DNA from: Acidobacteriota bacterium
GTDB lineage: Bacteria > Acidobacteriota > Terriglobia > Bryobacterales > Bryobacteraceae
DNA: 64,000 bases
Reading direction: 5' to 3'
Assembly (NCBI GenBank): GCA_025350695.1
Contig: JANXXI010000062.1
Coordinates: 1 to 64,000 of the forward strand
The position numbers were made by a program, and so were the translations under genes. Shown here one piece after another: positions 8,804 through 17,283 of this stretch (position 1 is its first letter; each line of letters begins with the position of its first letter). The notes beneath the pieces are model-generated. The model saw only the letters and a list, made by a program, of their open reading frames with translations, did not search any database and was not told the DNA's origin.

Positions 8804-10684
8804 CTACTGATGGTAGCACTTCAGGGGGTTGAATCCCTTCAGGCTCACTACTACTTGGGCAAAGAAATCAGTCAGTGCATTGAGTGAAGCGGGTTCCAAA
8901 TCCTTCAACGTGATTGCCACCACATCGCGCCCGCGCTCGGCCAACGCCATTGGCGTGGCCAGGAATTGGGCTCTATGATAATCGGCCGGGTAATCCACAC
9001 CTATTAGCTTTTCCGCCTTTTCAGACAACAAGACAGTGGACAGGCACTTGCCATGACCGATGATCATTTCGTGGAAAGAGTGATTCATCGCCGGTCCTTC
9101 GTAGACGTCCACGGGCTGTTTCAGTTTGCCGCGGAAGATTGTTTCTCCGGCCTTGTCCATAACCTTTCGGAGAGCTTGCCCTTGTTTCGAATATCGCGAG
9201 TCGCCGAAGAACGAAAGCTCGCCGTATTGCATCCGGTGTTTCTGAATCGCCGACTTGAGCAGGGAAGCGTAAACCTGGGGCGCCGTTTTTCCAGTTGCCT
9301 CTAATGCCATGGCTTTGTCGTAGTAAAGCGTCACGCAGCCGCGCCATTTCATTTGCTTCGGGCTGGCCAGCATTGTCTTCCAATCCGCCTGCGATTCATC
9401 GGCATGGATACGGCTTGTAATGGCTTTGTACAACTCCACGCTCGGCTGCGTTATGAAATTCATCTGTCGCAGGTAGCCCAGGCCGAACACCACGTAATGC
9501 ATGAACTGCATATAGCCGGATAAGTTTGCATTCTTGTCGAGCGTAACGGTGGCAACCGGATAGCCTGAGCGCCGTAACAACGCCGCCTTCTCCGCCACGC
9601 CGTCTGCTGAGCCCTTGACCGTCACTGCCAAAATGACTCGATCCTGCGACTTATCCTTCGGCGATCGGTAATTCGAGACCTTGGGCTTTTCGTCAATCAC
9701 CATTTTCAAGCCGAGATCTTCTCTCTTGCCCAGGCTCTCTTCAAAATTCTGCTTGGTCCAGATTCCGGCTCCGGCGATTGGTTTGCTCAGCAATAGCGTC
9801 ACTTTGTCTCGTCCTGCCTTGCCTTGAACATCAAGAAAGGAAGCAAGCCTGAACGCAGTTTCAACATCCTCGCCGCTAAGAAAGGTTCCTTCCATCCAAG
9901 CCTTCAAATCGGCTTTGGCCAAAGCCAAGGGGTAGAGACTGCCGCGTGTCAACGGGCTGGAGTGCCGGCCAGAAGTGGAATTTCCTTCATCCATTTGCAG
10001 GGGTACGCGTGTATAACCACGTGGTCCGGCAAATTGATCCAGAATCGAACCTGGCAGTGTCATGTAAAGAAAATTGGACTTGGCGTCCAGCTTGTGTTTT
10101 TCGAACAAAGCCGTCAATATTTGCAGATTCACAACAGGCTCGTAGGATGTCATCCCGAGCGCCTGTGCGACGATCAAGGTCCGTTTTAGGACTTCCTTTA
10201 AAGAGAGCCCACTCTTCTCGGTCATCTCCGCCAGTATGTTTTTGAGCTTGGCTGGATCGGTAGAATCTAGTACGTACAGTTTTGGACCCTTCTTCAACAG
10301 CCCGGCTTTTTCGTAGAGTGTCTTATCTTCCGCCGAGCCGCCCATGCCGGCCCAGATCAAGAATTTTAGAGGCGCGCCGTGTGTCTTTTGGATTCGTTCC
10401 CGGACGAGAGTTATCTCCGCTTGAATCTTCGCCGGCCATTCGGGATTCTGCCGGGCCAACCAACTCAGATGAAAGTGGCCATAGCTGTTCTTGGTGACAC
10501 TCCCGTCCGCAGCCTGTTCCATACCAAGACCGATTAACGGCTCTTTGGCGGCATCAAGCGAAGCTAGCCCCTTCGTGCGAGCTTGCTCATCAATGGCTAG
10601 TAACCTGGTAAGAACTTTTTCTTTCTGGAATGTTTTGTAAGCTGATTCAGATTCAGGTACGTCGTGGTAGATCTTCAGTTGCAC
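8804..10684 (-). CDS. pgi: Glucose-6-phosphate isomerase family protein (SIS domains)
   Basis: A 626-residue cytoplasmic protein with the sugar-isomerase (SIS) architecture of phosphoglucose isomerase, interconverting glucose-6-P and fructose-6-P. Visible landmarks are GMGGSAEDK in the first SIS domain (about residues 113-121), SGRHSSPLTRGSLYP, which corresponds to the PGI signature with its GR-S, and FITQPSVELYK near residue 430, like the family's QPGVE-x-x-K. The C-terminal 190 residues are longer than in classical PGI; similar lengths occur in diverged and transaldolase-fused bacterial forms. Divergently transcribed from the lipoprotein gene at 10711. Confidence 0.8.
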   Translation of the reverse strand: MQLKIYHDVPESESAYKTFQKEKVLTRLLAIDEQARTKGLASLDAAKEPLIGLGMEQAADGSVTKNSYGHFHLSWLARQNPEWPAKIQAEITLVRERIQKTHGAPLKFLIWAGMGGSAEDKTLYEKAGLLKKGPKLYVLDSTDPAKLKNILAEMTEKSGLSLKEVLKRTLIVAQALGMTSYEPVVNLQILTALFEKHKLDAKSNFLYMTLPGSILDQFAGPRGYTRVPLQMDEGNSTSGRHSSPLTRGSLYPLALAKADLKAWMEGTFLSGEDVETAFRLASFLDVQGKAGRDKVTLLLSKPIAGAGIWTKQNFEESLGKREDLGLKMVIDEKPKVSNYRSPKDKSQDRVILAVTVKGSADGVAEKAALLRRSGYPVATVTLDKNANLSGYMQFMHYVVFGLGYLRQMNFITQPSVELYKAITSRIHADESQADWKTMLASPKQMKWRGCVTLYYDKAMALEATGKTAPQVYASLLKSAIQKHRMQYGELSFFGDSRYSKQGQALRKVMDKAGETIFRGKLKQPVDVYEGPAMNHSFHEMIIGHGKCLSTVLLSEKAEKLIGVDYPADYHRAQFLATPMALAERGRDVVAITLKDLEPASLNALTDFFAQVVVSLKGFNPLKCYHQ

Positions 10685-10710
10685 TAAATCCGTTTTAACA
10701 TAAGGGTACG

Positions 10711-11127
10711 GTGAAGATGCAAAAAACTTTTTATATGCTGATCATGGTTTTACTTCTTACGTTATCTTGCGCCAAGGAGAAGCCACCTTTTAAGTTTCCT
10801 CGGAATCTAGCGCAAGGCTTGAGTGTGTATGAGGAGACGGCAATGCCCATGTCCGCCGCGCCGGAATTCTTGCGCGCACTGTCCTTCAAAAACGCATGGC
10901 GCGCTAACTACCGCGGAGCCGGTCACACGTTCACCGCGACGGTTTACGAAGCCCCTGCCGAAGCCGTTGCTTTTGAAGCGGCTCAGAAATGGAGCAGTGC
11001 CGCAGGGCAAATGGCGTTTCACAAGGACTCGTATTTCGTTACAGTGGAGGGCCCTAACTTAGAGGATGCATCGCTTGGCATGCTGCTGAAGGAACTGGAA
11101 TCCGCCGTTGCGGCCTGGGGGAAGTAG
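10711..11127 (+). CDS. Hypothetical lipoprotein (about 138 aa)
   Basis: A short exported lipoprotein: hydrophobic signal (FYMLIMVLLLTLSC) with lipobox TLSC and Cys near residue 20. The mature part has no motif I can name. It contains a W-x-x-x-Y-x-G-A-G-x-T stretch resembling small acidobacterial periplasmic domains, but that is not enough to classify. Either GTG 10711 or ATG 10717 can start it; AAGGG at 10702-10706 suits the ATG. Its stop directly abuts the transglutaminase start, so the two are probably one operon. Confidence 0.75.
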   Translation: MKMQKTFYMLIMVLLLTLSCAKEKPPFKFPRNLAQGLSVYEETAMPMSAAPEFLRALSFKNAWRANYRGAGHTFTATVYEAPAEAVAFEAAQKWSSAAGQMAFHKDSYFVTVEGPNLEDASLGMLLKELESAVAAWGK

Positions 11128-13224
11128 GTGGCAGGTTTCCGGGACAATGCGCTGGACATGTTTTACGAACTCTCCCTCTTGGGCCTCTGGTCGAGCGGCG
11201 TGGCCGCCCTTGCGTTCTCCACGATTGCTCCCGACACCTTTCTTGTTCTTGCGATTCTAGGGATCATTCTCCGGTTTGTCCTCACCCTGCGTCGGGCCAC
11301 TTTAGACGTGCGGCCGGCGCTGGTCGACGTAGTCACGATCCTCTTAGCCGGAATTTATCCGTTCGATCTGGCCTACGGTAGCCGGGATTTTGTTTTCGCC
11401 ACTATCCATTTAGTCCTCTCGCTGGGAACTCTGCGCTTTATTTCGGCCAAGTCGGAACGAGACCTATACTTTGTCAAGATTCTTTCTTTCATGGCCATCC
11501 TCGCAGCCGCACTGGTTTCAGCGAACCTCAGTTTTCTATTTTTCCTAAGTCTCTCCGTCATCTTTTCGGTGGCTACTTTTGCTAGTTCCGAAATCAAACA
11601 CTCCGTCATCAAGCAACGAATGGACCATCCAAAACTGGCCCCCGGATTTGCCGTAAATCTGGGTAAGCAGACCGCGATGGCCACGCTCGCCATTTTCCTT
11701 TGCGCGTTGTTCATTTTCTTTATTCTGCCTCGGACGGCGCGCGCCGCCATGTCTCGCTTCATCCCGGAAGGGCTGCACATCACGGGATTTTCGAACGAAG
11801 TGCGGCTCGGCGCAATCGGCCAACTTCAGCAGCAGCATAACTTGATCTTCCACGCGAAACTCGATCCGCCTTCCGACGGAAATCCACTGGATGGAGCCCA
11901 GTTGAAGTGGCGCGGATCCGCGTTGGGCGAATTCGATGGCCGCCGTTGGTTCAACCGGTCTCGCCGCGCGGATATTCTGACGGTGGATCATGGTCTGCTG
12001 CGTTTAGGAGGTCAGTCGGAACATCTCGGCCGCCGGTTTCACTACGAAGTGCAGTTGGCTGGTGTTTCTTCCGACGTTTTATTTCTTGCCGGTTGGCCGG
12101 AGTTTCTCAGAGTTCCGGCTTCTTTCGTTTACCGCGTAAACGGGAATAATTTCCGGCTTCCTTCGCAATCCTGGGATCACGTACGGTACGAAGTGGACAC
12201 TCTTCTATCGACGGATGGAGGCGATGGCTCTCTACTCGACGAATCGGAGCGTGCAACCTATCTTGCACTCCCCTCTGTTGACCGGCGCATCTTGCCTCTG
12301 GCCAGTCAGATTGTCGCTGCCGCCAAGTCAGACGGCAAGCAAGCCGAGGCTTTGGAGAAGTATTTGCGGACCTCATTCCCCTATACGCTGGAGCTACCAA
12401 AAGAAGAAGCAATCGACCCCATAGCCTATTTTCTTTTCGAGAGGAAGAAGGGCCATTGTGAATATTTCGCATCTTCCATGGCGGTGATGTTGCGTTTGAT
12501 GGGTATCCCATCGCGCGTTGTCACGGGCCTTCAGGGCGGGGAACTGAACCCCGTTTCCGGCTGGTATCAAGTCCGCGCGTCCGATGCCCACAGTTGGGTG
12601 GAAGCTTGGATTGTTGGAAAGGGCTGGGTCACCTACGATCCAACTCCCTACGGGCCACCGCGAACTAAATACGCGCTCTGGCAAAAGGCCGGCAACTATA
12701 TGGATGCGGCGGAATTGCTTTGGCAGGATTGGGTCATGAACTTCGATAGTGATCGTCAAAGCAATCTGGCGTTGCGGTTGGAAATGGCGGGTCGCTCCGT
12801 CACCTTCCCAAAATGGTCTTGGCCCGACCCTGCTAAAGTTAATTGGCGCAAGCCTCTGCCAATGCTCATGACGTTGGCTGCGATGCTTCTCATGTTGGCG
12901 CTAATGGCCTTGCTGCGCAGCAAGGTCGGCGAATGGTTGCAAGCAAAGCGCATCAAGCAAGGCCAGGCTACCGCGAATGATGCATCTGTCTTGTATCTTC
13001 GGCTGCAAGGTATTCTGGCGCGTCACGCCTTTGCGCGGCGTCCTGACGAAACGCCTCTTGAGTTCGGAGCGAGACTGCCCGACACAATTGCTCCGAAAGC
13101 ACTTGAAGCCACTAGTCTTTATAATCGGCTGCGATTTGGCAATGACGCTGGAGCCGGGGCGCGCATGCTTGCTCTGCTTTCAGAGTTGGACAGCTACCAT
13201 TCCGCCACCGATCCGTCTTCGTGA
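11128..13224 (+). CDS. TgpA-type membrane transglutaminase (DUF3488/transglutaminase-like)
   Basis: A 698-residue inner-membrane protein. The first ~200 residues are a bundle of hydrophobic helices of the DUF3488 type. A periplasmic region follows with a papain-like transglutaminase core whose triad can be placed: C444 (KKGHCEYFASSMAVMLR), H488 (SDAHSWVEAW) and D504 (TYDPTP). A final membrane helix (about 572-592) precedes a cytoplasmic DUF4129-like tail. It starts with GTG immediately after the previous stop. TgpA proteins usually sit beside MoxR and DUF58 genes; here the DUF58 gene is 6 kb away. The 3' end overlaps the convergent enolase gene by 31 bp. Confidence 0.9.
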   Translation: MAGFRDNALDMFYELSLLGLWSSGVAALAFSTIAPDTFLVLAILGIILRFVLTLRRATLDVRPALVDVVTILLAGIYPFDLAYGSRDFVFATIHLVLSLGTLRFISAKSERDLYFVKILSFMAILAAALVSANLSFLFFLSLSVIFSVATFASSEIKHSVIKQRMDHPKLAPGFAVNLGKQTAMATLAIFLCALFIFFILPRTARAAMSRFIPEGLHITGFSNEVRLGAIGQLQQQHNLIFHAKLDPPSDGNPLDGAQLKWRGSALGEFDGRRWFNRSRRADILTVDHGLLRLGGQSEHLGRRFHYEVQLAGVSSDVLFLAGWPEFLRVPASFVYRVNGNNFRLPSQSWDHVRYEVDTLLSTDGGDGSLLDESERATYLALPSVDRRILPLASQIVAAAKSDGKQAEALEKYLRTSFPYTLELPKEEAIDPIAYFLFERKKGHCEYFASSMAVMLRLMGIPSRVVTGLQGGELNPVSGWYQVRASDAHSWVEAWIVGKGWVTYDPTPYGPPRTKYALWQKAGNYMDAAELLWQDWVMNFDSDRQSNLALRLEMAGRSVTFPKWSWPDPAKVNWRKPLPMLMTLAAMLLMLALMALLRSKVGEWLQAKRIKQGQATANDASVLYLRLQGILARHAFARRPDETPLEFGARLPDTIAPKALEATSLYNRLRFGNDAGAGARMLALLSELDSYHSATDPSS

Positions 13225-14462
13225 AACACGCGGGCCATTGCTTTGGTGCCGGCGAACGGATATTTTTTCAGCGATTCCTCTTTCAGCTCAAACCCTAGGC
13301 CGGGTTTTTCCGGCAACGGGAAGCGGCCTTGCACCATGCGCATGGCGGGGAATCCCAACCATTCTTCCCAGACCTTTTCTTTCATCTCCGGCTTCACGCC
13401 GCTGCAGATTTCCTGGACAAGAAAATTAGGAGTTGCGGCGTCAACATGGATCGTGGCAAGTCCGCCGATGGGCCCTTCGCAGGCGTGGGGAGCCATGGAA
13501 ATGCCGGCGAAATCGGCCATCGCTCCGATCTTCCATAGGGCCGTAATTCCACCCGTATGATTGATGTCTGGCTGCAAGATGTCTACCACGCCACTCTCAA
13601 TCAGTTCGCGGCATCCGTACGATGCAATCAACCTTTCTCCAGTGGCAATCGGTGTTGTGCTGCGGGCTGAAATCCTGGCCATCGCTTTTACGTTTTCTGG
13701 CGGGCATGGCTCTTCAACAAACAACAAATTCAACGGCTCTACTTCCTTCACCAACACGGCCGCGACGCTGGGCGATGTCTTGGCGTGGAAGTCAACGCCG
13801 ATGTCGATGTCTGGTCCCAATCCTTCGCGTAGTAGCTCCATTGCTTTCACTGCGCCTCGAATTTTGGCTGACGTGTCGATCCACTCATAGTATCCGGGAA
13901 TGCCGCCCTTGAAACAGGTGATGCCTTCTTGCCGTGCTATTTCCCTCTGTTCCCGCAACTGCGCAAGCGTTGTGCCGCGCATGTGGTAGTAGCCTCGAAC
14001 GCCTCGGGTATCGTAGGCTCCGCCAAGCAGTTTGTACACGGGCATGCCCATGAGTTTGCCTCGAATATCCCATAGAGCTTGATCGATGCCGGAGATAGCC
14101 GAACCGATCACTGGCCCTGCACGGTAGAACGAATGGACGTACATCGATTGCCACAAATGTTCCACCATCATCGGATCCGCGCCGATTATGTGTTCCTTGA
14201 AATCCTCAACGCAAGCCATGACTGCGGCGGCCTTGCCTTCCAGAGTTGCCTCGCCCCAACCGACTACTCCTTGATTGGTTTCGATCTTGACGAACACATA
14301 AGGCCGGTCGGAATCGGGAGTCAGCGACACGCCGAAAACTTTCATGCGGGTTACGCGAACCTTCGTCCCGACGCTATTGAACAGTCCTGGATCCATGGCG
14401 GTTTGCATAGCCATGGGAGCACATCCACAGGCGCTGAGGAAACTTCGTCGATCCATGTTCAT
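13194..14462 (-). CDS. Enolase-superfamily sugar-acid dehydratase (galactonate dehydratase-like), exported
   Basis: A 422-residue mandelate racemase/muconate lactonizing family enzyme, closest in motif layout to D-galactonate dehydratase. Metal ligands are visible as D224 (with H226 in VDFHAKTS), E250 (FVEEPCPPEN) and E276 (ATGERL), with the later catalytic His region QPDINHTGG and APHACEGP. The N-terminus MNMDRRSFLSACGCAP is a Tat-like signal, so the enzyme is probably exported or membrane-bound. The ATG overlaps the stop of the second enolase gene by four bases. The substrate is not determined. Confidence 0.85.
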   Translation of the reverse strand: MNMDRRSFLSACGCAPMAMQTAMDPGLFNSVGTKVRVTRMKVFGVSLTPDSDRPYVFVKIETNQGVVGWGEATLEGKAAAVMACVEDFKEHIIGADPMMVEHLWQSMYVHSFYRAGPVIGSAISGIDQALWDIRGKLMGMPVYKLLGGAYDTRGVRGYYHMRGTTLAQLREQREIARQEGITCFKGGIPGYYEWIDTSAKIRGAVKAMELLREGLGPDIDIGVDFHAKTSPSVAAVLVKEVEPLNLLFVEEPCPPENVKAMARISARSTTPIATGERLIASYGCRELIESGVVDILQPDINHTGGITALWKIGAMADFAGISMAPHACEGPIGGLATIHVDAATPNFLVQEICSGVKPEMKEKVWEEWLGFPAMRMVQGRFPLPEKPGLGFELKEESLKKYPFAGTKAMARVFHEDGSVAEW

Positions 14463-15601
14463 GCGGGTCTCTCCTCATAACGCGGTAGCGCGTCTTCGTC
14501 TACTTGAATTCCTAAACCCGGGCCAGAGGGCAGGGAAGTAAAGCCGTCTTTCAGCGTCACTTCCGGGCGTCTCAAAATGTGTTCGCGCATGGCCTTGTCT
14601 TTTTCGTTGGTCGCCGCGGGAATTTGTTGGATAAAGAAATTGGGTACGGATGCCGCCATATGTAGGGCCGCCACTGTGGCGATAGGGCCGCCTTCGTGGA
14701 AAGGCGCGATGGCTGTGTAGTAGGGTTCGGCAACTGCGGCCAAGCGGCGCAATTTAGAAATACCATGTTGATGAACGCTCGGGCGCAGAATGTCGATGGC
14801 CTGCTCGCGCAGCAACTCTTGAAAATCACCGGCGCGGGTAGTGCGTCCAAAGCCAATCGGCGTCACCGTTTCCTGGCTGGCTCTCGAGGCTACTTTGCGA
14901 TTCCATTCCGGGGTTGGTTCGTCGAACCAGAGCAAGTGAGAATGCTCCACAGCGGCGGCTATCACCCCGGCGTCGCCTGCGGTTAGGCGACCTGCTGCGT
15001 CGAGCACAAAATCAGCGTTGTCCCCGCCAGCGGAGCGAAGCGTGTCCAGCCGGTCCATTACAGCTTTGGCGAATTGTCTTCCGTTGTTCCGCCACTGCGC
15101 AGCCGGAAGCGGGACGATAAAGGCGCGGTAGCCGGCCTCAGCGTTACGACGCAACGAGGCGACGAGTTCGGCGTCGGTTGCGCCTTCAAGAGTGGTCATC
15201 ACGCGAGCCTTGTGGCGCGTCGGGCCTCCCAAAACCTGGCAGAGGGGCGCTTTGGCTAACTTGCCTACTATGTCGAGCAGGGCCATGTTGATTGCCGGTT
15301 GCAGATTCGGCGTTACAGTCAACTGTCGATCCAGCACTTCGTATGACGTTGCTGCCTTGCCTTGAATGATCTGCGTGCCACGGACAATTTCTTCACTGGG
15401 TACGTGCCCAGATTCGCCGAATCCGACCGTGCCGCCTTTTGTGCGGATGCGGACAACAGAATAGACCCGTCTTGATGCAGGCTCGCGGAGCCGCCACAAA
15501 CGAAGATCAGAAATGGCGGTGGACGATGGATCGAGCCCATCGGAAACAGCTGCGACTTGAGCGGCGGCAAGTCGTGCCCGCCTCATCAACAATGTATTCA
15601 T
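14459..15601 (-). CDS. Enolase-superfamily paralog with an altered active site
   Basis: A 380-residue protein with the same fold and similar C-terminal blocks (APFHEGGPIATVAALHMAASVPNFF) as its neighbour. D201 (FVLDAAG) and E228 (WFDEPTP) still match the first two metal ligands. The third, Glu in GER of the neighbour, is Arg here (R253 in IGFGRTT), and the K-x-K catalytic region reads FIVPLP. It may be a non-catalytic partner or use different chemistry. The start at 15601 is preferred over an earlier in-frame ATG because the extension is AT-rich leader. It forms an operon with the downstream enolase gene (ATGA overlap) and diverges from the DUF1080 gene. Confidence 0.75.
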   Translation of the reverse strand: MNTLLMRRARLAAAQVAAVSDGLDPSSTAISDLRLWRLREPASRRVYSVVRIRTKGGTVGFGESGHVPSEEIVRGTQIIQGKAATSYEVLDRQLTVTPNLQPAINMALLDIVGKLAKAPLCQVLGGPTRHKARVMTTLEGATDAELVASLRRNAEAGYRAFIVPLPAAQWRNNGRQFAKAVMDRLDTLRSAGGDNADFVLDAAGRLTAGDAGVIAAAVEHSHLLWFDEPTPEWNRKVASRASQETVTPIGFGRTTRAGDFQELLREQAIDILRPSVHQHGISKLRRLAAVAEPYYTAIAPFHEGGPIATVAALHMAASVPNFFIQQIPAATNEKDKAMREHILRRPEVTLKDGFTSLPSGPGLGIQVDEDALPRYEERPA

Positions 15602-15647
15602 GACTAATTCGCCTTTGAGGTCTATTATTATATATGCAACTGCAAAC

Positions 15648-16586
15648 ATGATGCGACTCTACTTTTTACTAATTCTTTCCTTGACGGTTACTGCCTTCGG
15701 CGGGGACAAAGACTTCAACGGCCGCTGGAACATTGAGGTTCCCAAGGAGCCTCGTCACCGCGTTTGGTGGCTTGAAGTGACTGGCGCCGGCACGCCGAAA
15801 ATTAAGGGCCGGTTTGTTGGTTCTCCGGGCGGAGACATGAAAGACATTCCCGAGATTTCGGTGGCTAGTGGCAAGCTCAGGTTTGTGTTTTCAAACGCCG
15901 GGAAGCAAGCTTTCAAGGGAACCTGGACGGCTAAATTCGAAAATGGTCTACTGCAAGGCAACTACGAGGTTGACGGTAAGCCGAAGGCTGCGCTGAACTG
16001 GGTGGGGCATCGCGCCCCGGTGCTGAAAGAGAAGGACGACGGGAAGTGGAAGGATGGCACGAAGGTGGATTTGTTCAATGGCAAAGATTTGAGTGGTTGG
16101 AGTGCGATGGTGGCCGGGCAGGAACTGGGTTGGGAAGTGAAGGACGGAGTCATGATGAATAAGGCTCACTCCAACAATTTAGTGAGCGCCCAGCAATTCT
16201 GGAACTTCAAGTTGCACTGCGAATTCCGAATTGGGAAGGACTCTAACGGGGGGTTTGGATTGCGCGGCCGGTATGAGGTTCAGGTTCTTGACGATTTCGG
16301 TCAGCCGCCGGATACGCATGGGACCGGGGCTTTGTACAGCAGGATTAAGCCTTTGAAAAATGCGGCAAAAACGCCTGGGGAATGGAACGTTTACGACATC
16401 ACCCTGATTGGCAGGCAGGTGACGGTGGTGGTTAATGGGGAGAAGGTCATCAACAAGGGCGAGGTTGAGGGGCTCACGGCGATGGCTCATGATTGGAATG
16501 AGGCACTGCCCGGGCCCATCAGCGTCCAGGGTGATCATGGCGCGGTGGAGATTCGCAAGCTTACGATTACTCCGTTGTTGCGGTAG
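15648..16586 (+). CDS. DUF1080 (3-keto-disaccharide hydrolase family) secreted protein with extra N-terminal domain
   Basis: A 312-residue secreted protein: hydrophobic signal MMRLYFLLILSLTVTAFGG, about 110 residues of beta-rich domain beginning FNGRWNIEVP, then a DUF1080 domain opening with DLFNGKDLSGWSA (about residue 140) and including NGGFGLRGRYEVQVLDD. DUF1080 domains are concanavalin-like and include 3-keto-glycoside hydrolases; the activity here is inferred from family only. ATG 15648 is chosen because it starts the signal peptide; ATG 15651 is equally possible. It diverges from the enolase pair across an AT-rich gap, and all may belong to secreted carbohydrate breakdown. Confidence 0.85.
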   Translation: MMRLYFLLILSLTVTAFGGDKDFNGRWNIEVPKEPRHRVWWLEVTGAGTPKIKGRFVGSPGGDMKDIPEISVASGKLRFVFSNAGKQAFKGTWTAKFENGLLQGNYEVDGKPKAALNWVGHRAPVLKEKDDGKWKDGTKVDLFNGKDLSGWSAMVAGQELGWEVKDGVMMNKAHSNNLVSAQQFWNFKLHCEFRIGKDSNGGFGLRGRYEVQVLDDFGQPPDTHGTGALYSRIKPLKNAAKTPGEWNVYDITLIGRQVTVVVNGEKVINKGEVEGLTAMAHDWNEALPGPISVQGDHGAVEIRKLTITPLLR

Positions 16587-16637
16587 TTCGGGACTGCTTC
16601 TTTTACCTGAACAGAGCGTCCTAGGGCCGCGCGTCGA

Positions 16638-17270
16638 GTGTGCCCAGGATGGACAGAATCTAATTGGATGAAGGAGCCAATCGGGGCCGATAAAGGCAAC
16701 CGTAGTGAAACCGCAAGGCGAACCACGAGGTGAAGTTGAATGGAGCGGATAGCAAAATCCCGACCATAGGAACGCCAACCGCAGAGAGGCCCGATGTGGG
16801 GGGCGAGTTGGCTCGCAACAGCGAAACCCAAAGATTATCAAGACGCATAGGGTATAGCGGGTCGGCGCGGGTTGAAAGATTCTGGACCTTACCTGGGGAT
16901 TTCTCCGGTATGAGAGCACGGGAGAAGTTAGCAGAAGCCGAAGTAGCGAAGAAGCCTCTGTAATGGAGGTGTAGAGGAGGGACCGGGTCCAGCGCGACAA
17001 GCGGATGGAATCCCGGGCGCTACAACAACGGTAGCTAACGCGGGAGTGCAAAGGGAGGAAGTGGTGCAACCGCGGATGGCCCTTTGCGAGAGACGATGCT
17101 GGAAATCCGTGAACCTTTCGACGGAGAGCAATGTACGAAAAATTGGATGACTACTGCCCTCCAATCTTGCGGCAGAATCGTGAGCCGCTGGACTCATCCG
17201 CCGGATGCGGAAACCGCACATCCGGCGGTGTGGGAGCGTGACGGGCGCAATTTCCGACACTCGATGTGAT
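16638..17270 (+). mobile_element. ORF-less group II intron
   Basis: The 5' end GTGTGCCCAGGATGG (from 16638) matches the GUGYG start and following sequence of bacterial group II introns. Domain V is unmistakable at 17198-17228: CCGCCGGAT and ATCCGGCGG pair perfectly, the inner GCGG/CCGC stem is capped by AAA, and a two-base AC bulge sits on the 3' side. The catalytic triad appears to be CGC, as in group IIC introns. A domain VI-like stem (GAGCGTGACGG with CCGACACTC) follows and ends near GAT at 17270. At about 633 nt no intron-encoded reverse transcriptase remains. It lies between DUF1080 and TonB-receptor stop codons, so no coding gene is split. The 3' border is approximate. Confidence 0.75.
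17198..17228 (+). ncRNA. Group II intron domain V
   Basis: A perfect 9-bp outer helix, 2-nt AC bulge and 4-bp inner helix, with a CGC triad at the base. This is the conserved catalytic hairpin and the best evidence for the intron. Confidence 0.8.
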
Positions 17271-17283
17271 CCTGGGGTCGGCC

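Noticed and set aside
11373-11991. Antisense open frames opposite the transglutaminase gene
   Set aside because: Overlap a well-supported gene and show no motif or start signal.
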